Part shown: piece after piece, positions 51,966-62,212 of the stretch
Numbering within the stretch: the stretch's first letter is position 1
Layout of the letters: each line of letters begins with the position of its first letter
Source of the DNA: an uncultured Spirochaeta sp.
GTDB lineage: Bacteria; Spirochaetota; Spirochaetia; DSM-27196; Alkalispirochaetaceae
Direction: 5' to 3'
Length of the DNA stretch: 64,000 nucleotides
Assembly: GCA_913030605.1 (NCBI GenBank)
Contig: CAJWEZ010000010.1
Coordinates: forward strand, 20,797 to 84,796
Notes under the pieces: generated by a model
What the model was told of the DNA's origin: nothing
The model's database searches: none
What the model saw: the letters and a program-made list of their open reading frames with translations, nothing else
Program-made: the position numbers and the translations under genes

Positions 51966-53051
51966 ATGAAACTCGGATTCGGCTTCTACCATCACATGCT
52001 CACCCGCGACAACTTTGCGTTTGCCGCCCAGTGCGGGGCGACACACGCGGTCGTTCACCTGGTCGACTACACCCACGGCGGAGCGCCCGCCGTCGGAGAC
52101 CGGGACGAACAACCCATCGGGGACGATTCCGGGTGGGGCGTCGCCGGCAGCACACTCAACGACTGGACTGAATCCAGTCTTCACCGCCTGGTGGCCGAGA
52201 TGGCAACCTACGGAATCGCGATCGAAGCGATCGAGAACTTCGATCCCGCGGACTGGCACGACGTGCTCCTCGGTGGGCCGCGCCGCGACGAACAGATCGA
52301 AACGATCAAGGACCGGATCCGTGCCGTGGGACAGGCGGGGATCCCGCAGATCGGGTACAACTTCAGCCTCACCGGTGTCGCATCGCGAACGACCGGCGCG
52401 TTCGCCCGCGGAGGCGCCGTGTCGGTGGGCATGACGGAGATCGATACGACCCCGGTGCCCGCGGGAATGGTCTGGAACATGTGGTACGACCGCACCGCCG
52501 GCACCGGCGGTCGGCAGCCCACCTCCACGGTCTCCGATCTGTGGGACCGCTGGCGCTATTTCGCCGACGAGGTCTTTCCGGTGGCGGAAGCCAACGGGGT
52601 GGCGCTGGCGGCGCACCCCGACGACCCGCCGGTCGAGGAGGTGCGAGGGCAGCCCAAGTTCATCTGGAGGCCGGACCACTATCAGCGTCTGATCGACTAC
52701 GCCCCGTCGACGGCCAACAGACTCGAGTTCTGCGTGGGAACACTCGCGGAAATGCCCGATCACGACATCTACGAGACGGTCGAACGCTACGCCGGTCAGC
52801 ACCGAATCGGTTACGTCCACCTGCGAAACGTCGCCGGAACCGCACCGCACTACACGGAGCAGTTCATCGACGACGGCGACGTGGACATGCGACGGGTGGT
52901 CTCGATCCTGAAATCACACGGATTCGACGGTGTGGTCATCGCCGACCACACGCCACGACTGGAGTGCGCCGCGCCGTGGCACGCCGGCATTGCCTACGCG
53001 ATGGGATACATCCGGGCGCTGCTCCAGGACGCCGCTCCCGGGAACGAGTGA
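51966..53051 (+). CDS. uxuA: Mannonate dehydratase
   Basis: 361 aa, UxuA family TIM barrel. Visible landmarks: YNFSLTGVASR near residue 135, ALAAHPDDPP near 217 (metal-binding His), YVHLRNVAGT near 281, and VIADHTPR near 325 (Asp, His). Dehydrates D-mannonate to 2-keto-3-deoxygluconate in the cytoplasm. Located between the SDR and KdgK genes, in pathway order. Confidence 0.93.
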   Translation: MKLGFGFYHHMLTRDNFAFAAQCGATHAVVHLVDYTHGGAPAVGDRDEQPIGDDSGWGVAGSTLNDWTESSLHRLVAEMATYGIAIEAIENFDPADWHDVLLGGPRRDEQIETIKDRIRAVGQAGIPQIGYNFSLTGVASRTTGAFARGGAVSVGMTEIDTTPVPAGMVWNMWYDRTAGTGGRQPTSTVSDLWDRWRYFADEVFPVAEANGVALAAHPDDPPVEEVRGQPKFIWRPDHYQRLIDYAPSTANRLEFCVGTLAEMPDHDIYETVERYAGQHRIGYVHLRNVAGTAPHYTEQFIDDGDVDMRRVVSILKSHGFDGVVIADHTPRLECAAPWHAGIAYAMGYIRALLQDAAPGNE

Positions 53052-53065
53052 GAGAGGAAGAGCGT

Positions 53066-54157
53066 ATGGATATTCGAGATGCAGACGAATGCCTGTGGGA
53101 CGAAGTTTCACTCGGGGAGGTCATGCTGCGGATGGATCCCGGGGGGGGCCGCGTGCGGTCCGCCCGGTCGTTCACGGTGTGGGAAGGCGGCGGTGAGTAC
53201 AACGTGGCGAGAGGCCTCCGCCGGGCGTTCGGAAAACGAACCGCGATCGTGACCGCGCTGGTGGAGAACGAGGTCGGCCGCCTGGTGGAGGATCTCATGC
53301 TTCAGGGCGGGGTTGACCTGCGCTACCTCCGGTGGGTGCCCTACGACGGAATGGGCCGAAGCGCCCGCGTGGGTCTCAACTTCACCGAACGCGGCTTCGG
53401 CGTCCGCGGCGCCGTCGGCACGTCCGACCGCGCCCACTCCGCGGCCAGCGGTCTAAAACCGGGCGACATCGACTGGGACCGCGTGTTTGGCGAGGACGGT
53501 GCGAGGTGGTTCCACACCGGTGGCATCTACGCCGGGCTCTCTGAGAGCGCCGCGGAGGTCGTGCTCGAGGCGGTCAGGGCCGCCAGACGGTACGGAACGA
53601 TCGTCAGCTACGACCTCAACTATCGGGGATCGATCTGGAAGGCACGGGGAGGACCGTCCGCGGCCCGCGAGGTCAACCAACGGGTCGTTCCGTACGTCGA
53701 CGTGCTCCTCGGGAACGAGGAGGATTTTCAGGTTGCGCTCGGCGTGGACGCCGGCGACCAGCGGGAAAGGTTTACGAACCTCGATATCGGCAGCTACGAG
53801 ACGTTGATCGAATCGGTAACATCGGCATACCCGAACATCGAGGCGGTCGCAACGACCCTCAGGGAGGTCCGGAGCGCCACCGTCAACGACTGGAGCGCGC
53901 TCCTGTGGACCAACGGTACATTCTTTCGGTCAATGGAAATGCGCGGCCTGGAAATTCTCGATCGCGTCGGTGGCGGCGACAGTTTCGCGTCCGGCCTGGT
54001 TTTCGGCTTTCTGGACGGACGCTCGCCGCAGATGTGCCTGGATCTCGGCGTTGCCCACGGCGCGCTGGCCATGACAACCCCCGGCGACACGTCCTGTGCG
54101 TCGCGGCGAGAGGTCGAAAACCTGGTTGCCGGTGGCAACCAGCGGGTGAACCGGTAG
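53066..54157 (+). CDS. kdgK: PfkB family sugar kinase, 2-keto-3-deoxygluconate kinase
   Basis: 363 aa, ribokinase fold. Substrate-lid region WEGGGEYNVARGLRRAFGKR near residue 40 and the ATP/anion-hole motif DRVGGGDSFASGLVFG near 310 with the catalytic Asp. It phosphorylates KDG to KDPG. It follows uxuA by 14 bases and precedes the KDPG aldolase by 15, supporting the KDG assignment over other PfkB substrates. Confidence 0.9.
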   Translation: MDIRDADECLWDEVSLGEVMLRMDPGGGRVRSARSFTVWEGGGEYNVARGLRRAFGKRTAIVTALVENEVGRLVEDLMLQGGVDLRYLRWVPYDGMGRSARVGLNFTERGFGVRGAVGTSDRAHSAASGLKPGDIDWDRVFGEDGARWFHTGGIYAGLSESAAEVVLEAVRAARRYGTIVSYDLNYRGSIWKARGGPSAAREVNQRVVPYVDVLLGNEEDFQVALGVDAGDQRERFTNLDIGSYETLIESVTSAYPNIEAVATTLREVRSATVNDWSALLWTNGTFFRSMEMRGLEILDRVGGGDSFASGLVFGFLDGRSPQMCLDLGVAHGALAMTTPGDTSCASRREVENLVAGGNQRVNR

Positions 54158-54172
54158 GGAACGGGAGTACCG

Positions 54173-54835
54173 ATGGCACACGAGTTGTACGCACACCTGT
54201 CTACGATCGGCGTCCTGCCGGTCCTGACGATCGATGACGCCGATCGGGCGATTCCGACCGCAACCGCCGTGCTGGACGGTGGTATCCCGGCGGTGGAGAT
54301 CACGTTCAGAACCGGTGCCGCCGAGGAGGCGATACGCCGGACAACCCACGAGGTGCCCGGGACGATCGTCGGGGCCGGGACCGTTCTCACGGTTGACCAG
54401 GCAGACCGCGCGAGACGGGCCGGTGCGGCGTTCGTCGTCACACCGGGATTCAATCCGCGGGTCGTGGCGTTCTGTCAGGATGCCGGGATTCCCGTGATTC
54501 CGGGGGTCAACAATCCGACCCAGGTGGAACAGGCGCTTGAACTGGGCGTGACAGTCCTCAAGTTCTTTCCCGCCGCGGCATCCGGAGGACCGGCGATGCT
54601 CCGGGCTCTCGGCGGTCCGTACCCGAACGTCCGGTTCGTCCCGACCGGCGGCGTATCCGCCGCGAACCTCGGGGAGTATCTGGGGCTTCCCAACGTGCTC
54701 GCGGTCGGGGGGAGCTGGATGGTACCCGCGGCAGCCGTTCGGGCCGGTGACACCAACGCAATTCGTATCGCGGTCGCGGATACCGTAACAGAGGTGTCAT
54801 CCGTGAGGTCCGGGGGGTCATCCCGCCGGTATTGA
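54173..54835 (+). CDS. eda: KDPG aldolase (2-keto-3-deoxy-6-phosphogluconate aldolase)
   Basis: 220 aa, normal length. Catalytic Glu42 in AVEITFRT and Schiff-base Lys130 in VTVLKFFPAA; phosphate site FVPTGGVSAANLGEYL. Cleaves KDPG to pyruvate and glyceraldehyde-3-phosphate, completing the Ashwell-type hexuronate route encoded by the upstream genes. Last gene of that operon; the copA promoter starts some 30 bases later. Confidence 0.94.
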   Translation: MAHELYAHLSTIGVLPVLTIDDADRAIPTATAVLDGGIPAVEITFRTGAAEEAIRRTTHEVPGTIVGAGTVLTVDQADRARRAGAAFVVTPGFNPRVVAFCQDAGIPVIPGVNNPTQVEQALELGVTVLKFFPAAASGGPAMLRALGGPYPNVRFVPTGGVSAANLGEYLGLPNVLAVGGSWMVPAAAVRAGDTNAIRIAVADTVTEVSSVRSGGSSRRY

Positions 54836-54866
54836 TAGGAGTTCGAGTCCGAAATCTCTCCCGGAC

Positions 54867-54895
54867 TTGACATATACCCCATGGGGGTATATCGT
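54867..54895 (+). promoter_or_regulatory. copA promoter
   Basis: Consensus -35 TTGACA (54867-54872), 17-bp spacer, -10 TATCGT (54890-54895). The first CsoR-type operator fills the whole spacer, so repressor binding would exclude RNA polymerase. Confidence 0.7.
54872..54892. promoter_or_regulatory. CsoR-type operator 1 at copA
   Basis: TATACCCC, 3-base spacer, GGGGTATA, between the -35 and -10 boxes of copA. Matches the (A)TACCCN(4-6)GGGTA(T) pattern of copper-sensing CsoR repressors. Confidence 0.75.
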
Positions 54896-54898
54896 ACC

Positions 54899-54918
54899 AA
54901 TACCCCCCATGGGGTATA
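54899..54918. promoter_or_regulatory. CsoR-type operator 2 at copA
   Basis: ATACCCC, 4-base spacer, GGGGTAT immediately downstream of the -10 box, about 20 bases before the ATG. A second site in tandem with operator 1, centred about 27 bp away. Confidence 0.7.
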
Positions 54919-54938
54919 AAGCATAGAAGGAGAGAGCC

Positions 54939-57398
54939 ATGAACGTTACGACCCTGGAAATCAGCGGAATGACCTGCTCATCCTGCGCGGCTACGGTCGA
55001 GAAAGCCGTGGGCCGCCTCGCCGGAGTGGACTCCGCGAGCGTAAACTTTGCCACCGAGCGACTCACCGTTCACCGACAGAACACCGAGCTGCCGGTGGCG
55101 TCGATCATCGACGCGGTGAAATCCGCCGGCTACGACGCCAGCTCCGTGGACGACAGCGTTCGGGATGTCACAATCCCGATTGAGGGCATGACCTGCGCGA
55201 GCTGCGCGCAACGCGTCGAAAAGCAGATATCGGACCTCGACGGCGTCCACAAGGCGTCGGTCAACTTTGCCACGGAGCGGGCGTACGTCGAGTACGATCC
55301 CGGCCGGGTGCGGATATCCGCGATCAAGACCGCCATCGCGGATGCAGGGTACGTCGCGCTCGACCTCGAGATGCAGTCCGATGACGATGCCGACAGGCAG
55401 AAGCACGCAACGGAGTCCGCACGTCTCTGGAAACGCTTTCTCACCTCAGCCGCCTTTTCGATTCCGCTCATGTACATCGCGATGGGTCACCTTCTGGGAC
55501 TTCCCCTCGGTCCCCTGTCGCCGGAGCGAAATCCCCTCGTGTTCGCCCTGAGCCAGCTGGTACTCGTATTGCCGGTGGTGGCCGCCGGGCGTCGGTTCTA
55601 TCGGGTGGGCTTCAAGCTGCTGTTCAAAGCCCATCCGAACATGGATTCGCTTATCGCCATCGGAACATCGGCGGCGATCGGCTACGGCGTGTTCGCTACC
55701 GTCATGATCGCTACCGGCAATCTCGAGTATGCCCAGGACCTGTACTTCGAGACGGCGGGTGTCATCGTCACGTTGATCCTGCTCGGGAAGTACCTCGAGT
55801 CGGTCACCAAAGGTCGGACCTCGGAGGCGATCAAGACGCTCATCGGACTCCAGCCGAAAACCGCGATCGTCGTCCACGACGACGGCCGGGAACTCGAGAT
55901 TCCCGTGGATGAGGTTGAGGTCGGAGACGTCCTGTTGGTCAAACCCGGGGCGAAGATTCCCGTGGATGCGCTCGTCGTGAGCGGAACCAGCGCGGTGGAT
56001 GAGTCGATGATTACCGGTGAAAGCATCCCCGTGGACAAGCAACCGGGGGATACGGTGATCGGTGGTACGATCAACGCCTCCGGGTCCCTGAGAGCGACCG
56101 CCACCAAGGTCGGAAAGGACACGGCACTCGCCCAGATTATCCGCCTGGTCGAGGACGCCCAGGGCTCCAAGGCGCCGATCGCCCGACTTGCCGACGTCAT
56201 ATCCGGAATCTTCGTTCCAATCGTGATGGGCATCGCGGTCGTCGCGGGACTGGCGTGGTTTCTGACGGGTGCGTCACCGGTCTTCGCGCTGACGATCTTC
56301 ATCGCGGTGCTGGTGATCGCGTGCCCCTGCGCCCTCGGCCTGGCGACCCCCACCGCCATTATGGTGGGAACCGGAAAAGGAGCCGAACACGGCATCCTGA
56401 TCAAGGGAGGCGAGGCGCTCGAGACCGCCCATCGCATCAACACGGTCGTATTCGACAAGACCGGGACGATCACGGAGGGACGCCCGGTGGTTACGGACGT
56501 CGTCGCCGCAAACGGGTACACGGAGCAGGAGATTCTCCGTATCGCCTCGAGTGCCGAACGGGATTCCGAGCATCCCCTCGCCGTCGCGATTGTGGAACGG
56601 GCCCGAACACTGGGAATCGAACCGGTGGCGGCCACCGAGTTTCAGTCACTGGCAGGAAAAGGGATCTCCGTCCTGGTCGAGGGCAAACGAATACTGCTGG
56701 GAAACGAAACGCTCATGAGAGAGTTCGGCGTGGCGATCGGTGATGGTGAGGAGTCAGCGCGTCTGGCGGCCCGGGGATACACCCCGATGTTCCTCGCGGT
56801 GGATGCGCAGTATGCCGGGGTCATCGCCGTGGCAGACACGGTCAAGGAGTCCAGTGCCGCCGCGATCACATCGCTCCACCGGATGGGTATTCGCGTGGCA
56901 ATGATCACCGGAGACAATCGCCGCACCGCCGAAGCGATCGCCTCACAGGTCGGAATCGATATCGTCCTCGCGGAGGTCCTCCCGGAGGACAAGGCACACG
57001 AAGTCGAACAGCTCCAGGAAGAGGGTGACGTGGTGGCGATGGTCGGTGACGGCGTAAACGATGCACCGGCCCTGGCCCGTGCCGATGTCGGCATCGCGAT
57101 CGGGTCGGGAACCGACGTGGCGATCGAGTCAGCGGACATGGTGCTCATGCGGAGCGACCTCGCCGACGTGGTGGCCGGCATCCGACTGAGCTCGGCGACC
57201 ATCCGAAACGTCAAGCAGAATCTGTTCTGGGCGTTCGGCTACAACACGATCGGCATACCGATCGCCGCCGGACTGCTGTATCTGGTTGGCGGCCCCCTCC
57301 TGAATCCGATGATCGCCGCCGCCGCGATGGCGTTCAGCTCGGTATCGGTACTGTTGAACGCGCTGCGGTTGAAGCGCTTCTCCCCGGCGGCGGCGTGA
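54939..57398 (+). CDS. copA: Copper-exporting P1B-type ATPase
   Basis: 819 aa. Two N-terminal heavy-metal domains with CxxC: GMTCSSC (Cys13, Cys16) and GMTCASC (Cys86, Cys89). Then eight membrane helices with the Cu(I) motif [13 protein letters not shown] near residue 460, phosphorylation Asp in [12 protein letters not shown] near 506, SEHPLA near 546, and [12 protein letters not shown] near 702. Exports Cu(I) from the cytoplasm. AAGGAG precedes the ATG; two CsoR operators overlap the promoter. Confidence 0.97.
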   Translation: MNVTTLEISGMTCSSCAATVEKAVGRLAGVDSASVNFATERLTVHRQNTELPVASIIDAVKSAGYDASSVDDSVRDVTIPIEGMTCASCAQRVEKQISDLDGVHKASVNFATERAYVEYDPGRVRISAIKTAIADAGYVALDLEMQSDDDADRQKHATESARLWKRFLTSAAFSIPLMYIAMGHLLGLPLGPLSPERNPLVFALSQLVLVLPVVAAGRRFYRVGFKLLFKAHPNMDSLIAIGTSAAIGYGVFATVMIATGNLEYAQDLYFETAGVIVTLILLGKYLESVTKGRTSEAIKTLIGLQPKTAIVVHDDGRELEIPVDEVEVGDVLLVKPGAKIPVDALVVSGTSAVDESMITGESIPVDKQPGDTVIGGTINASGSLRATATKVGKDTALAQIIRLVEDAQGSKAPIARLADVISGIFVPIVMGIAVVAGLAWFLTGASPVFALTIFIAVLVIACPCALGLATPTAIMVGTGKGAEHGILIKGGEALETAHRINTVVFDKTGTITEGRPVVTDVVAANGYTEQEILRIASSAERDSEHPLAVAIVERARTLGIEPVAATEFQSLAGKGISVLVEGKRILLGNETLMREFGVAIGDGEESARLAARGYTPMFLAVDAQYAGVIAVADTVKESSAAAITSLHRMGIRVAMITGDNRRTAEAIASQVGIDIVLAEVLPEDKAHEVEQLQEEGDVVAMVGDGVNDAPALARADVGIAIGSGTDVAIESADMVLMRSDLADVVAGIRLSSATIRNVKQNLFWAFGYNTIGIPIAAGLLYLVGGPLLNPMIAAAAMAFSSVSVLLNALRLKRFSPAAA

Positions 57399-57432
57399 CG
57401 CGCCCCCACCGGGCGAGGTGCAATATCTCACC

Positions 57433-59373
57433 CTACGCGTCCGGCGGCGGCTCCTCGGAGCCCTCGCCGGTTCGGGCATCGTCGCCGGCCGATTCCGCCA
57501 CCCGGTCCGGATCGTCGTCTCCATCGCCCACGGTGCGGTAGGATTCGACCTCCGCCTTCAGGCTCGCGCTGACAACACCGAGACGGTCGTGGAGCCGGCT
57601 CAGGTTGTCCATCGCCTCGTTAATCCGCTCGAGTTCCGAGGAGATACCGTCCACTGCCATCGAAACCTGCCGCGATCCATCGCGGATCGACGCGATCCGC
57701 TGCCGGATCTGGCCCGAGCGCTCGTTCATGGAGACAGACCCCGTCTGGATCGCCGTGGAGGCGTCGCTGAGCTCCCGCATCGCGGTCAGGACCTCCCGTC
57801 CGCCGCCCTCGATCTCGTTCATACCGACGCTGATCTCCTGGAGCGCCCGTGCCACGGACTGAACCCCCTCGTCGACCTGCGTGAACGCCACCCGAGACTG
57901 GCGGCTTTCCTCCGTCGCCTCGGTAATCGCCCCCACAATCTGCTTGAGTTCGGTGGAGATCTCCTTGGAGTTCTGCGCCGAGGCTTCCGCCAGACTGCGA
58001 ATCTCCTGCGCCACCACCGAGAATCCGCGTCCGTACTCTCCGGCGTGGGCGGCCTCGATCGCGGCGTTCATCGCCAGCATGTTGGTGCTGGCGGCGATAC
58101 CCTGGATCACGCTGGCGATGCGGCTGATCTCCCCGGCCTGTTCGTTGACCCCTTCGATGCGCTCCAGGAGAGCTCCGATCCGCTTGTCGCCCGTCTGCGC
58201 GGTTTGCACGAGCTTCTCAGCCGCCGCGAGACTGTTCGAGGTGGTTTGATTCATGTTCCCGAGGGACGCGATCATCTGGTTGATCGACGCGGTGGACTCC
58301 TCCACCATCGCCATCTGCGACTGGATCCGTTCGTCGAGGGAGGAAATCTCGGTGACGATGGCGTCGGTTTCCTCTGTCGCGGCACCGATCGACTCGTCGA
58401 GGTCGCTCACCTCTCCGGTCATCGATTTGGCATTTCGACTGATCTCTGCGGTGAAGGACGCCGTCTCGTGAGCCGCAGTGACGAGTTCGTCCTTGATCGA
58501 CTCGTTGGTGTCCGCTTCCTGCTTGATACGCTCCACGTTTCCGCGGAGGGAGGCGAAGAACGTGTTGAGCGAGTCGGTGAGCGTACCGATCTCGTCGTTC
58601 GATGTGCGCGGAATCTCACGGGTCAGGTCCCGCTGCTGGATCACCCCCAGCCCCTCGCCGATCGAGGCGAGGCTTCGTCCGATGCGCCGGGAGATCCCGA
58701 GGGCTGCCAATGTCGCGATCGCCACCAGAATCGCGACGACGCCGAGCGCAACCAGCGACCCGATGCGGTTGATCGTCACGATCTGCCGTTCGATCTCATC
58801 GAACGTTTCGTCGAGGGTGGATATGGAGCTCTCCAACGTCTGGACGCTGATGAACACCGCGCTCTGGAGCTGTTCCACCGCCGCCGCCAGGTCGGGAAAG
58901 TTCTCGTGTTCGATCACGTACTCCGAGGTGACGAGCGGGAGAATCGGCTGGCGCCCGCCGCCAAACGTGAGGATGTTGTCCTCGGCGTCCAGAACACCCT
59001 GGACAGCGGACTGGAAATTCGCCTGTCGCTGCGCCTGAAGCGACTTCAACCGCACCACCGTATCGATCATCTCCCGAACCTGAGGACTCACCCTCGGCAG
59101 GAGCGTCACCTGATCCTGCACGTGCGCCAGGAGTTCGCCGGAGGTCTCGTATCGTGCGACAAAGCGGTCGTACTGCTCGTCGGCGGGATACACGAGAACC
59201 TTGGCGGCCTCAGCGTACTCCAGCCCGATGCTCTGGCGCAGATCGACAAGCAGTTGCTGTTCCCGGGTGAGCGTTCGCACGAGTTGCGTTGCCAGGGCAA
59301 ACACGCTGAACCCCAGAAGGACGACAACCAGCATCGCCGCGACAAGGCCCATAAGCTTGGCTCGAATGGACAT
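57433..59373 (-). CDS. Methyl-accepting chemotaxis protein with periplasmic four-helix sensor
   Basis: 646 aa. TM1 about 8-30, a periplasmic helical sensor about 31-205 (a bundle resembling the HBM/four-helix type), TM2 about 206-228 ([20 protein letters not shown]), HAMP about 229-282, and the signalling hairpin [20 protein letters not shown] near 440-460. The C-terminal tail is acidic ([10 protein letters not shown] to EEPPPDA) without the CheR-docking pentapeptide. The start is the ATG at 59373. Convergent with copA, 34 bp between stops. Confidence 0.93.
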   Translation of the reverse strand: MSIRAKLMGLVAAMLVVVLLGFSVFALATQLVRTLTREQQLLVDLRQSIGLEYAEAAKVLVYPADEQYDRFVARYETSGELLAHVQDQVTLLPRVSPQVREMIDTVVRLKSLQAQRQANFQSAVQGVLDAEDNILTFGGGRQPILPLVTSEYVIEHENFPDLAAAVEQLQSAVFISVQTLESSISTLDETFDEIERQIVTINRIGSLVALGVVAILVAIATLAALGISRRIGRSLASIGEGLGVIQQRDLTREIPRTSNDEIGTLTDSLNTFFASLRGNVERIKQEADTNESIKDELVTAAHETASFTAEISRNAKSMTGEVSDLDESIGAATEETDAIVTEISSLDERIQSQMAMVEESTASINQMIASLGNMNQTTSNSLAAAEKLVQTAQTGDKRIGALLERIEGVNEQAGEISRIASVIQGIAASTNMLAMNAAIEAAHAGEYGRGFSVVAQEIRSLAEASAQNSKEISTELKQIVGAITEATEESRQSRVAFTQVDEGVQSVARALQEISVGMNEIEGGGREVLTAMRELSDASTAIQTGSVSMNERSGQIRQRIASIRDGSRQVSMAVDGISSELERINEAMDNLSRLHDRLGVVSASLKAEVESYRTVGDGDDDPDRVAESAGDDARTGEGSEEPPPDA

Positions 59374-59484
59374 AGTTGTACATCTCCTCAACGTAACGGT
59401 CTCAATCAATGGGGGATCTGTCAACTGCGAAGTACCGTCGGGGAGAGAATGCCCGGTCAGACCGCGCGACGAGCGCTCTTGAGT

Positions 59485-59886
59485 CTACGACACCACTCGA
59501 AGCGCCACGTACAGCGCGACGATCCAGTCAACGACCACGCAGAACGGGACATACCACCCTGGGACGGTGGTGCGGACGCCGCCGTGGTGGTGTAGTAGGT
59601 CCCAGACGCCGTGAGTGGTGTAACCGATAACGAGAAACCACGGCGTCACCCACATCCCGGCGACCGCCATCACGGCGTGGAAGAGCGCGTTTCCGGTCTC
59701 AATCACGAGTTCTCCGGGACGTCCGTCGGCGATGGCGAACCCGACGTAAATCGCCGCAATGATACCAAGCACGAGCGCCAGAAACTCGCGTTTCATGACC
59801 GCGTTCGGAAGAACAAACTCCGAAAAGGTAGCGATCGCCGCTCCCAGGATGACCCCGGCGGCGATCTCCCGCCTTCGACTGTTCAC
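59485..59886 (-). CDS. Small integral membrane protein (DUF6010-like)
   Basis: 133 aa, four or five hydrophobic segments ([39 protein letters not shown]; ...; [20 protein letters not shown]) and a His-rich loop [13 protein letters not shown] near residue 100. I read it as similar to the uncharacterised DUF6010 membrane family, from memory. The start is GTG at 59886, six bases after a perfect AGGAGGT; the ATG at 59901 would lie on the ribosome binding site itself. Confidence 0.65.
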   Translation of the reverse strand: MNSRRREIAAGVILGAAIATFSEFVLPNAVMKREFLALVLGIIAAIYVGFAIADGRPGELVIETGNALFHAVMAVAGMWVTPWFLVIGYTTHGVWDLLHHHGGVRTTVPGWYVPFCVVVDWIVALYVALRVVS

Positions 59887-60088
59887 GAGGCACCTCCTCA
59901 TGGACAACCCTACCAGACGCATGCCGGAGACGCGAAGAGCCGGCAGCGTCTCCCCTGCTGTCACCAAATCGTCACACTCAGCCGGCCGGAGTTCATTAGT
60001 TTCGAAGGAGATGGTCCGCGGTTGGCACGCCATGCGGACACGAATCGATCGAGACCGTCCCGAAGGGGGACGGCGAAAGGAGCACACC

Positions 60089-61156
60089 ATGGCAATCGAT
60101 ATTCAGAAAACGCTCGGGAAGGAGGCCGAGGACCTGCTGACCCATACCCCCGTCGTACCGAAGGAGACGATCCACGTTCCCGGCCCCGATTTCGTGGATC
60201 GCGTGTGGGCCCTTTCGGACCGGTCTCCGCGCGTGCTGCGCAGCCTCCAGACCCTCTTCTCCCACGGTCGCCTCGGTGGCACCGGCTATCTATCCATTCT
60301 CCCGGTGGACCAGGGCGTCGAGCACTCCGCCGGTGCCAGTTTCGCGGCCAATCCCGCCTACTTTGACGGCGAACAGATCGTCCGACTCGCGATCGACGGT
60401 GGGTGCAACGCGGTGGCGTCGACGTTCGGCGTACTGGGATCCGTCGCTCGCAAGTACGCCCACAAGATTCCCTTTCTCGTGAAGCTCAACCACAACGAGC
60501 TGCTCAGCTATCCGAACACCCACGACCAGATCATGTTCGGAACGGTGGAGCAGGCCTACGAGATGGGCGCGGTCGCGGTGGGCGCAACGATCTATTTCGG
60601 TTCACCGGAGTCCAACCGGCAGATCGTCGAGGTGGCCAAAGCGTTCCACCGCGCCCACGAGCTCGGGATGGCAACCGTCCTGTGGTGCTACACCCGAAAC
60701 AGCGCGTTCAAGACCGACGAGGCCGACTATCACACCGCCGCGGACCTGACCGGACAGGCCAACCATCTGGGGGTGACGATCGAGGCCGACATCGTGAAGC
60801 AGAAGGCTCCCACGCTCAACGGCGGCTACAAGGCCCTCAACATGGGCGACTCGTCCTACGGGAAACTGGACGAGCGAATGTATTCCGACCTGGCCTCGAC
60901 CCACCCGATCGACCTGACCCGCTACCAGGTCATGAACAGCTACATGGGCCGCGCGGGCCTCATCAACTCCGGCGGGGCATCGTCGGGGGCGGATGATCTT
61001 GCCGTAGCCGTGCGCACCGCCGTAATCAACAAACGCGCCGGCGGCATGGGGCTTATTTCCGGGCGAAAAGCGTTCCAGCGTCCTACCGCAGAAGGGATCA
61101 AGCTGTTGCATGCGATTCAGGATGTGTACCTGTCGGAGGAGGTGACGGTGGCGTGA
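60089..61156 (+). CDS. fbaB: Class I fructose-bisphosphate aldolase, DhnA/FbaB type
   Basis: 355 aa. Archaeal/DhnA-type class I aldolase: [20 protein letters not shown] near residue 65, [19 protein letters not shown] near 130 with a catalytic Lys, [16 protein letters not shown] near 160, and a Gly-rich end [12 protein letters not shown] near 297. Reversibly cleaves fructose-1,6-bisphosphate. The start ATG at 60089 follows AAAGGAG. Monocistronic by appearance; upstream gap 59887-60088 holds no other gene that I can support. Confidence 0.92.
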   Translation: MAIDIQKTLGKEAEDLLTHTPVVPKETIHVPGPDFVDRVWALSDRSPRVLRSLQTLFSHGRLGGTGYLSILPVDQGVEHSAGASFAANPAYFDGEQIVRLAIDGGCNAVASTFGVLGSVARKYAHKIPFLVKLNHNELLSYPNTHDQIMFGTVEQAYEMGAVAVGATIYFGSPESNRQIVEVAKAFHRAHELGMATVLWCYTRNSAFKTDEADYHTAADLTGQANHLGVTIEADIVKQKAPTLNGGYKALNMGDSSYGKLDERMYSDLASTHPIDLTRYQVMNSYMGRAGLINSGGASSGADDLAVAVRTAVINKRAGGMGLISGRKAFQRPTAEGIKLLHAIQDVYLSEEVTVA

Positions 61157-61206
61157 CGTACCTCTCGCCGGGTACCTCATCAGTGTCACCGAAGCGTCAT
61201 GTCAGG

Positions 61207-61238
61207 TTCACAGCCCGTTCATACCTGTTCGGTATCGT
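61207..61238 (+). promoter_or_regulatory. Possible long-spacer promoter with dyad before the Met-rich protein gene
   Basis: TTCACA (61207-61212), a 20-bp spacer, TATCGT (61233-61238). A dyad ATACC-N5-GGTAT (61221-61235) overlaps the -10 side. A 19-20 bp spacer with a dyad is typical of MerR-type metal-regulated promoters, but the dyad is not centred, so this is tentative. Confidence 0.3.
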
Positions 61239-61263
61239 ACAAGACATGGAAAGGAGCATTGCT

Positions 61264-61791
61264 ATGCGAACACGAATACTGATGGCCGGCCTGCTTCTCG
61301 CGTCGGTCACGCTCACCGGTTGGGCCAACGAAGGCGACCACACTCAGTCTCTCGATCAGGTGACCGCAGAAATCCGGGACCAGCTGGGGCTGGACGCTTC
61401 CGAGGCAATCGACCCTGCAAACGTTCCCGATGAACTGCTCATCGAACTCGGAGACGCAGTGATGGCCACGATTCACCCGGACGAGCGCACCCACGAATGG
61501 ATGGACCGCATGATGGGCGGCGAAGGCTCGTCGTCCCTCGATGCCGCCCACCGGTGGATGGCCTACCGGTATCTCACCGGCGGATACGGGACTCCCGGAA
61601 ACGCCGGCGGAATGGGTTTCGGCATGATGGGGCCGGGAATGATGAACGGCAGCTGGGGACTCATGGGGAATCCCAACCAGGACTACGGCTCAGTTCCGTC
61701 GCTTTCGCCGGAACAGATTCTCCAGCGAAGACTGAGTTCGGGAGAGATCACGCGACGACAGTATCGCCGCATGCTCCGGGCGCTGGACTGA
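61264..61791 (+). CDS. Met-rich exported protein with C-terminal SHOCT-like segment
   Basis: 175 aa. A signal peptide (MAGLLLASVTLTGWANEG) directs export. A helical region is followed by a Met/Gly-rich stretch, MGFGMMGPGMMNGSWGLMG, near residues 116-135, the type of sequence that binds Cu(I)/Ag(I) in periplasmic proteins. It ends with a SHOCT-like short helical segment (SPEQILQRRLSSGEITRRQY). No named family. Neighbouring csoR, cueP and copA make a copper-binding role plausible. The stop is three bases from the convergent NusG-II gene. Confidence 0.75.
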   Translation: MRTRILMAGLLLASVTLTGWANEGDHTQSLDQVTAEIRDQLGLDASEAIDPANVPDELLIELGDAVMATIHPDERTHEWMDRMMGGEGSSSLDAAHRWMAYRYLTGGYGTPGNAGGMGFGMMGPGMMNGSWGLMGNPNQDYGSVPSLSPEQILQRRLSSGEITRRQYRRMLRALD

Positions 61792-61794
61792 TTA

Positions 61795-62205
61795 TCACCA
61801 CGCCATGCCGTCAAGCCCGGCGTTTTCCGCCGGGCTTCCCTCGACACTCACAAACACGCCGTGGGGCAGGCACGCGATCCACTCACCGCCCCGCGAAATC
61901 TCCCCCATGGAGATACAGATTTTTTGGGGACAGTCGGACCGGATCACCCGGGCGACACCGTTGGAAATGGAAATTACACACGTGCCTGGATCGTTCAGCG
62001 GCTGAAACTCCCGATCCTCGTTCAGTGGATACAGCCAGACCTGATCGTCGCTCTGAACCCGCACGACCGATCCCGTTGCCTGCCGGGCGAACACCACCGT
62101 GCTCAGCCCGGCCACGATCACCACCGCTATGGCGAGAACCGCATAGTCGAAGGGACGGATCATACCGGAAAACGTTCTGATGAGGCTCGACACTCGTCGT
62201 GGCAT
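61795..62205 (-). CDS. NusG domain II-containing membrane-anchored protein
   Basis: 136 aa. One N-terminal membrane helix (DYAVLAIAVVIVAGLSTVVF) and an extracytoplasmic NusG-II-like beta domain with VIRSDCPQKICISMGEIS and EWIACLPHGVFVSVEG, whose paired cysteines are typical of this family. Role unknown; relatives are often in redox or electron-transport clusters. It follows csoR by seven bases and is probably on the cueP-csoR transcript, so it would be copper-induced. Confidence 0.85.
   Translation of the reverse strand: MPRRVSSLIRTFSGMIRPFDYAVLAIAVVIVAGLSTVVFARQATGSVVRVQSDDQVWLYPLNEDREFQPLNDPGTCVISISNGVARVIRSDCPQKICISMGEISRGGEWIACLPHGVFVSVEGSPAENAGLDGMAW
61813..61837. terminator. Strong inverted repeat at the 3' end of convergent genes
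   Basis: AAGCCCGGCG, 5-base loop, CGCCGGGCTT: a perfect 10-bp stem located inside the last codons of the NusG-II gene and 22 bases past the stop of the Met-rich gene. It could end transcription of the plus-strand gene, with a short T-containing tail only (CTTCC). Confidence 0.5.
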
Positions 62206-62212
62206 GCCTCGC

